From the NCBI GenBank assembly GCA_013398955.1, contig VWPU01001257.1:1-64000 (forward strand): a stretch of DNA of 64,000 nt, written 5' to 3'. Positions 55,599 through 64,000 of this stretch are shown here, piece after piece. The stretch comes from Callaeas wilsoni (lineage: Eukaryota; Chordata; Aves; Passeriformes; Callaeidae). Made by a program: the position numbers and the translations under genes. Below the pieces are notes generated by a model that made no database searches, was not told the origin of the DNA, and saw only the letters and a list, made by a program, of their open reading frames with translations. Numbering within the stretch: position 1 is the stretch's first letter; every line of letters starts with the position of its first letter.

Positions 55599-55800
55599 CC
55601 GCAGAAGGTCGAGATTCCGAGCGCTCAGATTCGGTCCCGAGCCGGGAGCGGCGGCACCGGAGTCTTAAGTGAATACTGAGCAGCAGCCCCGGTCCTCAGC
55701 CCGGCGCCCCCGGCAGCCTCCTTTTAAACGGGGCTCGAGGGGGTGGGGGTGCGGAGCAGAGCGCTGCCTTCCTTTCTGTTCATCATCACTTTCGTTTTCC
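55599..55800 (-). promoter_or_regulatory. HELZ2: Proposed HELZ2 promoter and noncoding exon 1
   Basis: On the minus strand, in order: an interferon-stimulated response element GGAAAACGAAAGTG (core GAAANNGAAA at 55799-55790); a TATA-like GTTTAAAAGG at 55730-55721, about 60 bases on; a purine/pyrimidine start region about 30 bases later near 55695; and the donor GCGG|GTGAGC with its exon end at 55599. The predicted exon 1 is about 95 bases and noncoding. HELZ2 is an interferon-induced gene in mammals, so this spacing fits. That this exon splices to the ATG exon 5.4 kb away is inference. Confidence 0.55.
55790..55799 (-). promoter_or_regulatory. ISRE, promoter-proximal
   Basis: GAAAACGAAA matches the GAAANNGAAA core bound by IRF/ISGF3. 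The core alone would arise about twice by chance in 64 kb on both strands; its position about 95 bases before the expected HELZ2 start is what makes it notable. Confidence 0.55.
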
Positions 55801-58800
55801 GTTCGGTTCCCCGCCTGGCGCGATGTACCCGCTGCAGAGCCTAGCCTCGACCCCAAAACAAACCCAAAGCCCAAATCCACCTCCGGCAGCAGCAAAGTCT
55901 CATTTGCATCGGGTTTCGTGGGGCAGCACCGACAGCCAGGGGGCAGGACTCTGCACCCGAGTTTATAGGCACATGTTACCAAACAAGCACCATCAGCTGA
56001 TGTTCAGCACCCGAGCAATGGGGGATCCTCAGCACTCGGGGTGTGGACCCACTTCTCAGCCCCTTCGCACCTCACCAAACCCATCCCACGACAGCTCAGC
56101 ACCTCATCCCAGCACAAGGCAGTGCCCTCCCCCCGTGCGGTTTGGTGATGGGGCAAATTTGCAGGTAACACACACAGAACCAACAAAGCCTGCAACCCGA
56201 TATGATCCCGAAACACATGCACCCAAGCAAAATCACAGGAAGCTCCTCTAAGAGCCCCAGCCCCAGGAACCCACAACAGCAGCGGCATCTCACCAGCCTG
56301 GACACAAGGCTTCGGAAAGCCTTGACCTGTAAAGCAGGTGCTGTGCCCAGCACTGCAGTCAAGCCCCGTCATTCCCACTTAATGGAATTATCTTCATGCC
56401 AGAAGCCAGCTGCAAACCCTGGAAACAACCAGGGAAAACTAACACACCTCTAGCTACAAGTGGCTCTAAAAAATTGCAGGCACCAGACGCAAAGTGTACC
56501 TGCTGACAGGGACTCTTGTTCAATCCTTCCATCGATTGATGGGCGTGTCGTGCTTGGTGGTGCCACCTCAACACAAAGCCAGCCTTAGCGACAAAAGAAA
56601 AGTTTTTCCTCAAAGCAAATGGAAGGAGGAAACACTGAGAGAGCCAGCCTGTGGGGCACTCTGTCACTGGAGCAGGGAGGAAGGAGGGGCAGAGACTGAT
56701 TTCTGGCACATTTGCCAACACCGGTGGAAGGAGGAAGAGAAACTATGTTTTTGACCTTCCTGCTTTGTGCAGGGAAGCTTTCACCCTGCTCCCATCCAGG
56801 AGCACCCTGCGGAGCCAAGAGTGGGGTTTCCCCACCAAGGAGAGGAGTGGGGCAGCCCAGGCATGTGGGTGCTGAATGGACCCCACCAGAGCAGAGGGCA
56901 CTGGACGGATCCCACCAGAGCACTGGGTGGGTGTGGAAACCAGGCATTCCTGGGCAGCAAAGCCACCAGGTGTGTGCAACAACTCCCTGGTCACTGCTGG
57001 ACCTGTGGCAGGATGGCCTCCTGCACAGGGCCGTGGCTGCCAGGCTCTGCTGCATTCTGTGCTCTGTCAGCGAGCAGCAGTGGGTGGCTCAGCCTCACAG
57101 CAGGATCTGACCCCATGGAGCTCTCATGCTCAGTGTTCCCATCCAGGAAAGGGCTTCCCAGCTTTGGCCTGGCAGCTGCCATGGGAACTGTTATGGTTTG
57201 TGCAGCACCAGGGCCCCAACATTGCCTGGGAAGGAGCAACCAAGTGAGGCCCAGCCCTGGCATCAGAGTGGTCCATAGTGGTGGAGTCCATCCCCATTTG
57301 CTACTGCCTGGAGCAGGAATCATCCTCTCTGCAGCCCTGACTCTAAACCACAGCAAAAGTCCCTGTGACGGCATCAGACAGCATTGAAAAACAAACAAAA
57401 TACCTGGCACTACTCCCCTGAGGTGCCTGAGCCAGCACGGGCAGTGCCCAGCTCACCCAGGTGGAGCAGCCTTGGCACTGAGGCTTCACTCCGGTTTTAC
57501 AGGTGGGATATCTGGAGGTTTCACTAATTTTACAGGTGGGATATTTTCCTTCTAGCTCTAGATGCAAACAGCTTTCACTTTGTTATATAAAGCTTCTGGC
57601 CCTGCTCAACACACACCAAGGAGCCAGAGGCAGTGGAGCAGCCCAGGGAGCAGCCGGCTCTGCCGTCCCTCCATCTCTGGTGGCGGAGCGCAGGAAGCCA
57701 CTGTTGGAGCAGGGAGGAGGCAAAGCTGCGTCACCACATCCACAGCATTAGGGCGGGGGAGAGCCGAAACCCAGGATCTGCCGATTTTAGACAAACAAAC
57801 ACGGAGCCGAAAGCGCTGAGTTTCGGTTTCCATTCCTGCGGCGACACGGCCGGCAGTCACGGAGCGGTTTCCCCAGGAAACCATCGCTGCTGTTCCCCGC
57901 CCCAGAGCCAGACACGCTGCCCTTTGTGTGCTGCACATCCCGCGCTTGTCCCAGGAAGTTGCTGGGAGAGCCTTCCCGAGAGGATGCTGGAGCATCTCCT
58001 GCCCCGCTAGCAGCCCTAACCTGCCCAGAGAGACGTAGAGAGTGAGGAATTGGTGATTTCTCACAGCCCTCACTCCCTGGCACCCCACAGGCAGCTGCCA
58101 GGCAGGACTGTGGCAAGGCTCTGCTCGCGGCACTGCCAGGAAGTGGGAGCCTCTGCTCTTTCCCAAATAACTGCAGCCTGCTCCTGTGGATACCTGGAGG
58201 AGAAAATGCAAGTGGCTGAGTCTCCATTACCACACAATCCAGGGGAAAAACAGGGACTTGACATGAGTCATCTGCAGCCCTTTATGTAATTTTGTCTCTG
58301 GGTGCGAGTCCTCCACACCCGGCTGTGAGCGGAGCAGCCCTGAGCTCCCCACGGGAGGAAAGGGGAGCAGATCTCAGCCTGAGCACCCAAGGGGATCCCA
58401 GGAAGGCAGTGCCGGCAGCACCAGGCTGGGAGAATGGGTGCTGAGAGGCCCAGCCCTGCCCAGGGATCCCAGGATCACAGAGCAGGTTGACCCACTGGGA
58501 TCCACTGCAATGTCCCAGTCGTGGGGTGCACGGCACCCACTGCAGCCCTAGGAGCCCACAATGATGGGTGCAGCGCCCTGGGGAGGGCCTGGGGGCTCCC
58601 CCCTGCAGAGCCCAGGTCTCAACGCCGTGGGGAGAGCTGACCCACAGGTGGGATGTGCTCTCCATGAACAATGCTTTACCATCCCTGCTGAAACCACGGC
58701 TGCAAGACCAGGATCCACTGCCGCGCTCACATGGGACTTCCCCCCGGGCCAGGGAATCTTGCCCAATCGCCCACGGCCACATCCAGCCCAAGGCCACTCA

Positions 58801-60154
58801 TCCAGACACTGATAATCTCTGCATACAGCTTGCTGCAGACAACTTCTCTTCTTTGCTTTTCCTTCTCAGCCCTCATCCTACCACGAGCTGCTGACTCTGC
58901 AAGCCCTCAGCTGCCCTGGGCAGGGCGGGGAAGCACCGCGGCACACTCGGGAGCAGCACAGCCATCCCAGGAGTGGAGCACGTCACCGGGGCATCCCTGA
59001 ACTTCTCAGGCGGTCTCTCCAGGGAGACGGGGCTGTCCCACCGGCACCTCCCCGACGGGCTGCCCCGAGAGCTGCTGCAAAAGGAGGGGAGGATTGCACC
59101 AGCCCAAATCTGCCTGCAGAGCTTTTATTGCTTGGGGAGCTGTTTACATCCCAAGGAAGAGCTTCTTTGCAGGGCAAAGTACACCCACGCTGGGAATGCT
59201 TTGCCGGTGAGGTGATCTACAGTCTCTAGGACAGGTAAAGGTGCACAGAGCCAGAGAAGAGCTGCTGCTTCCTGCTTGCTCTGCTCTGCCCCAGCCCCGG
59301 CTGCCCACTGCTGCACCACACCAACACAGCTGACACAAATCCTGTCCCACCCCACGCTCCAGTGCCACCTCTCAGGTACCTTTAAGGAGGAGCCAGGAGG
59401 TCTCTCCAGCTGTCCCCTTTCCACATGGACATTCCCTCTCCCACAGCCCCTGGATAACCCAGAGGAGTTTGGCCAAAGCAGAGATGGCTGGAGCAGGATC
59501 ATCAGCCCGCAGCTCTTAAAGGCTGGGCAAAGGCACCACAGCTTTCCAGCCCTGGCACTGCCGGGGAAAGGTGTCCCTGTGGTGCAGAGGGACCTTCACT
59601 CACCATTACAGCACAGGAATGGGGGAATTCGGGCTGGAAATACACCTCAGGTGGGGCTCAGCACTGCTGCTCATGCTGGAGAGGCAAAAAGCAGCTCAGG
59701 GTGATCACAACCCTTTATATGCCCTCGGTCTGACACGCTACTGCTGTCCCAAGTACAGAGATATGACAGCAATATCTTAGCAGCAGCCAGCTGGGAGGGA
59801 AAAGCCTCTGATAAGGCAGGACTCCTCCTCATCAACTGCAGCCCCAGCTGAGTCTCGGCCAAACCAAAACAAAATCTAATGCTTCAGAGGAATAGATCAC
59901 TTTTCTTCCTGATTACGTGTCAGAACTCTTCTAAACATAGGTTGGGGACCAGTGGTTATCAGCACTGGGTGCAGCCAGGCCACGGACAACTAGACTTTGG
60001 AGCTGCATTTCAAGCTCCTTGCATGCCCACAGCCAGAGGGAACACGGAGGACACGTACATTTATATTTAATAAAATGTGTTCCTGTCCTGCCTTAGCCCC
60101 ACTTCACAATCCCAGCTGTCACACCTGGACATAGAAAACACAATAAACCAGCAA
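55801..60154. other. HELZ2-GMEB2 intergenic region
   Basis: There is no coding gene on either strand. 57640-57960 is moderately CpG-rich and holds an ISRE at 57821-57830 and, on the plus strand, TATATAAAG near 57587-57595. Small tandem duplications occur: a 17-base TTTTACAGGTGGGATAT pair near 57496 and 57531, and two copies of a roughly 34-base motif around 56876-56930. A plus-strand AATAAA near 60070 has no gene in front of it that I can see. Confidence 0.6.
57821..57830 (-). promoter_or_regulatory. Distal ISRE, near-perfect consensus
   Basis: The minus strand reads GGAAACCGAAACTC, which matches the extended interferon-response consensus GGAAANNGAAACT and is far rarer by chance than the core. 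It sits in a CpG-bearing patch about 2.1 kb upstream of the proposed HELZ2 start and could be an enhancer or an alternative promoter element. Confidence 0.5.
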
Positions 60155-61324
60155 CATTCTTTCAAAAAAATATTTATTAGCTCAATAAAGTGACCTGTCG
60201 TTGCTGCAGTTGCCAGATGAAGTTTGGAGAAACCCCAACACTCCAAGCACCCGACTCCTTCCAGCCGGAGACAGCGTGAGACACACAGGCCCTGGGATGG
60301 GACCTGGTGAGAGTCACAGCGAGTGGGGTGGCTGAAGGAGAACTGGGGGGGTCAACCACCCCATTACAGAACAGCTGCTTGAACCCAGCAGGGAGGGAGT
60401 GCCAGTGTCCGGCTCCCGCGGGATGCTGGGGTCTGGGGACAGCAGGGTCCCCCCTCGTGAGGAAGGGTGAGCTCCTCGGAGCGCGGCCGTGGGGCTCAGC
60501 TCTGCACGCTCCGCAGCACGGCTCTGCCATGCACAACGAGCTTCCCAACCAGGGCTTTGCTTAAAAATCGCCGTCGGCTTAAAAAAATCCCAAGAATGGA
60601 TTTTTTTTTTTTTTTGAGAAAACTAGAAAAAGACCCTAAATCCTCAGAAGTCACAGCTCTTCTCAGCCCTCTGGGTTCCTTTCTTCCTGCTTCTTCCCCA
60701 GCAGACCTGGGCAACCACCATGACCACTGTCACAGCTCCCACGTGTTTCTGCCACCCAAAGCCAGTGTCACACACAAAACCCGACCTCCCAGGGCCTGTG
60801 CCCACGCTGCCAGAGCCCCTCCTGGTGTCAATGATCATACACATCCACGGAATTCCTGCTCTTGGCATCCCTCTCCACTCCTGCAGCCCCTGGGGACGGG
60901 GAGCATCCAGCTCCCTGCACACCAGACCCCTCGGCAGCTTCCTTTTGCTACGGCCTTCTCCCTGCTCCTGCCCACTCCAATGGACACTGCTCCAGCCGTG
61001 CCTGCCAACGAGGCTGGGCTGATGACCCAGAGCAGGAAAACTATTCCAAGAGAACAGGGGAGGACAGCTTTATAAAAAAATAAGCTCTTTTTTTCTTCCC
61101 TCCTCCAAACAAGGCAGAGCATTTCTGCTTCTCCCTTCTCTGGGCATCCTTCCTCCCCCCTCCTTCCCTCTGACCTGAACCTCCTTGCTCCCGACACGAG
61201 CTGCTCTGAGTCTTGTTAGCCCGTGCCCCTCATGACACCGCTCCTCGTCCCACAGCACAGCCAGAGAAGAGGCAGTTCCCCCCAGAGTGGCACGGCCAGC
61301 GTCCCTCCAGGCAAGTCCCCCCTC
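60155..61324 (-). other. GMEB2: GMEB2 3'UTR
   Basis: This follows the GMEB2 stop on the minus strand. A minus-strand AATAAA at 60178-60173 is followed by a short A/T-rich stretch and gives a 3'UTR of about 1.2 kb. A 15-T run (plus strand) at 60601-60615 lies inside. No other feature is seen. Confidence 0.65.
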
Positions 61325-61971
61325 TCACTTCTGCTCTGCCTCATCAGCCACTGCAGTCACCTCGATGGCGGCGGCAGCGTGCTCGTCCCCGGCGGCCTCG
61401 GTGGCACCAGACGGGACAGTCACGACCGTGCTCCCACTGGGAGCTATTTGTGTCACATTCTGGATGGTTGTGCCAAGTCCTGGCAGCGTCAGGAGCTGGA
61501 AGGGGCTCACCACCTTCACCACTGTGCTGCCGTCCTGGACCGCGGCCGTGCTCAGCACCGTCAGGTTGGAAGCGTCCGGGTGGATCTCCACCGTGCCGGG
61601 GAAGGTGGAGCCGGCAGAGGCCAGCACTGTGTACCCCCCCAGCAGAGGGGACGCCGGGGAGCTGGCGGCGGGGGGCTGGGCTGGGCTCTTCCCCAGCACT
61701 GAAGGTGGAAGGGCTGAGACCACTTTGCCGAGAGGGAGATTGGCAATCTGGGAGACCGGCACGCCGGGGGTGACAGCGAGCTGCGCCGGCTGGGACAGGA
61801 CTTGGGAGGTGATGGCAGCTGGTCCAGAGGTGGCTCTGGTCAGCCTCGGGCGTTTCAGAGGCGTGGGAACGGAGACGGGTGTGAGGGTCATCAGGACGTT
61901 GTTGAGATGCTGCGATTTGTGCTTCAGCTCTTTCGCTCGCTTGCGGTGCTCGTCACACTGCTGCTCCAGAG
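61325..61971 (-). CDS. GMEB2: GMEB2 terminal exon
   Basis: The acceptor TCTTTCCAG precedes 61971, and the exon completes an alanine codon (G|CT). 215 codons hold the end of the coiled coil, the basic KRPRLTRATSGPAA segment (a likely nuclear signal) and the low-complexity transactivation region. The last residues are VTAVADEAEQK, parallel to the human end. Confidence 0.95.
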
Positions 61972-63543
61972 CTGGAAAGAGAGGAGGTTTGGCTCAGCCT
62001 GAATCCCAGACACCCAGAGACCTGTGGCAATGCCTGGTGTGGCTGGTTTAATGAACACCAGGTTTAACACAAACCCCACATTCTCAGCCCAAAAGCAAAG
62101 GCACTGGCAGTGATGCCCGGTGCCACAGCGGTGTGTCCAGGGCATACCTGCCAAATCTCGCGTGTACTGCTCCCTCGAGCGATCCATCTGGCACTTGTGG
62201 CTGGCCAGGACCTTCTTGACCAGATCCAGCATCCCAAAGTTCTGGACTACGTTGTTGAGTAAAACAGCATCTTAAAAACAAGACACAGAATCTTTGAGGA
62301 AGCAAAATTCCCTACGCAAACTATTTGTGGCTTGGCAAAAGCCACATGACAACAAACACGTCCAGCTGAGACAGCCAAAATCTGCAGGAAGGTAACGCAA
62401 GAGGCTGGGGAAGAGGAGAAGGCAGAAGCCATGAGAAAGGGCAAGAGGTCACTAGCATGTAAACAGTCCTCTCCTGCCTAGCAGGGGTGATAAGAAATCT
62501 GCTGGCACAGTAGCTGCTTGCTGCATCGTTATTCCAATGGCCTAAATTCTACCTCAGTTCTCAAGCCAAGCATTTGTCCAGACCCAGAGCCAGCAGAGAG
62601 GAAGCCCCAGGCACGGGGAATTGGAGAGTTGAGGTCACCTGAAGCATCCCCAAGCACAGCCTGACCAACAATCAGCCAGAAATGAGATTTTTTATGATGA
62701 GCTATGTCCCTATCGTGTCATCCAGATATCCCTAAGGATAAAAAAATCCACAAGCCCCTCTCCCAAGATGACTGACCATCCAATGTCCCGGTCCTTACCC
62801 CCGAGCTGCAGCGGGGGATCCTGTGCTCGCTGCTGCAAGCCCTTCATGGTCTCCACCAGCTCCTGGTGGAACTCATGGATCACTTCTTCCAGGAGACCAC
62901 TGTCCTTCAGACCTTGCCAAAAAGCAAAGGTATCATCTGGAGAAAGAGAAAGCAATGGAGAACCTCAAAATCCTCAGTGAGGTTTAATGGTAATCTGCTG
63001 TGGGTTCCCTGTGGACGCCCCTGCAGAGGCGCAGTCTTGCCGGGCTGGGAGAGACCCTCGAGGTCAGGGGGCTGGGGCAAAGCCCATTCAGAGCATGGAC
63101 CCAAAGGTGAAGGATACGTTCTCCCCACCCCTGTCCCACACCAACAGGACACTTCGTTACAGCAAAGTCTGTTGCTCAGAGCACACCAAGGAGAATGATT
63201 TCATGACCCCTCTGATAGAATTTTTTTCCCCTAGAGCCACATTTGGCCCTGGCTTTGATATGTTGGTGCTTGGAAACAACTTCATCCCCAGGTTGCTGCA
63301 GCCAGCCTGCACACGGGTGGGATATAACACAGTGCTATTCCATAAGCAGCAAAGGAATAATCCCAGTGGAGGCTCATGCAAGGCTGCTCTGGTAAGAGGG
63401 TCCATCCTGCTGCTTCCCTCTTTCCCCACATCTCCTCCACCCAGCAAGCCCTGCGGGATCCCAAGCCATACCTCCAATGCTGGTGCTCCAATCGCTGGCA
63501 TCCTCGCATGTTTCTATGGTTATTGTAGCTGGGGATCCGTTCA
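61325..63543 (-). CDS. GMEB2: GMEB2, glucocorticoid modulatory element-binding protein 2, C-terminal part
   Basis: Four phase-consistent exons are in the window: 63543-63472 (NGSPATITIETCEDASDW), 62936-62799 (DDTFAFWQGLKDSGLLEEVIHEFHQELVETM), 62270-62148 (DAVLLNNVVQNFGMLDLVKKVLASHKCQMDRSREQY) and 61971-61325, ending ADEAEQK with TGA. They give about 326 residues of a protein of about 530 in human. The DNA-binding SAND domain and the start lie beyond base 64000. Visible parts are the helical dimerisation/coiled-coil region (LEQQCDEHRKRAKELKHKSQHLNNVL) and a Ser/Thr/Val-rich transactivation tail (PLLGGYTVLAS, VEIHPDASNLTVLSTAAVQDGSTVVKVVSP). Known role: binds the glucocorticoid modulatory element with GMEB1 and tunes steroid-receptor transcription. 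Confidence 0.95.
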
Positions 63544-64000
63544 CTGCAACCAATAGCAAAAAAGAAGAGAAAAAAATTCCCAGGTCCTGATTTTTCCCTG
63601 TATTTTCACAGGCTGTTTCCAAGGGAAGTACTCCCTTGCTGCATTTCTGACTTCTCCTTTATACTGCACAGGATCACATCTGTTTGAATGCAGATCTCAG
63701 TGCTGAGCAGAGACGCCCAAGTGGTTGCTGTGCCAGCTCTACTTATTTTTCCACATTGGAGTGCAATCCCCAGGGATTGCTCCTGCAACCTTTGCAGCAC
63801 AAGAACACATGCTTGAGAGCAACATTTCCCTCCCGTTCCCCCTTGCAACCACACCAGCACTGCTCAGGCCAAAAGTCAAACAGATTTAGAATCCAATTTT
63901 TTTGGCAGCCCTTTTTACCCAGCCACCGTTTGTCCGGAGGGTTTCTAAAGCCTCCAAGGGAAGAGCAGCCCCCCACTGCACAGGGATGCAGGGGGATCCC
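63544..64000 (-). other. GMEB2: GMEB2 intron, partial
   Basis: Intron upstream of the exon beginning at 63543 (acceptor TTGGTTGCAG). No coding exon or repeat is visible up to the window end. The preceding exon, coding for the segment before VNGSPATIT, must lie beyond 64000. Confidence 0.8.

Noticed and set aside
60065..60075. Plus-strand AATAAA near the end of the intergenic region
   Set aside because: No plus-strand gene precedes it, and the sequence is simply AT-rich.

Overview
The window looks like bird nuclear DNA, probably from a GC-rich microchromosome. The grounds are short GC-AG/GT-AG-bounded introns, at least seven chicken-repeat-1 (CR1) type retroposon pieces, a solo LTR with a 5-bp target-site duplication, and coding exons that match four vertebrate genes closely. 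There are no bacterial features. No species can be fixed from the sequence; a passerine-like bird is a guess from the LTR style.

Layout. (1) Plus strand, 2-6499: the kinase gene STK35, whose 5' end is cut by the window edge, in two coding exons joined across a 5.4-kb intron. A possible spliced 3'UTR exon lies at 16741-16925. (2) 16.9-27.2 kb: no recognisable gene, with CR1 pieces, an orphan CpG-rich patch near 17.7 kb and a 31-bp minisatellite interrupted by an assembly gap. (3) Plus strand, 27226-28194: FNDC11 in one coding exon. (4) Minus strand, 50147-31975: HELZ2, an interferon-induced double helicase/RNase. I rebuilt 19 coding exons whose splice phases agree throughout, giving 2,820 residues. 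(5) 50.2-60.1 kb: the HELZ2 5' intron, a proposed HELZ2 promoter at 55.6-55.8 kb (interferon-response element, TATA-like box, first-exon donor), and gene-free upstream sequence with a second, stronger interferon-response element at 57.82 kb. (6) Minus strand, 63543-61325: the last four coding exons of GMEB2, with the 5' part of the gene beyond the window.

FNDC11 and HELZ2 converge tail to tail, and HELZ2 and GMEB2 are in tandem on the minus strand. This matches the FNDC11-HELZ2-GMEB2 order of human 20q13.33. STK35 next to this block does not match human, where it is on 20p13. I found no wholly unknown gene system. The points most worth checking are the interferon-type promoter architecture of avian HELZ2, the complete set of RNB catalytic aspartates, the STK35 junction and the gapped minisatellite.
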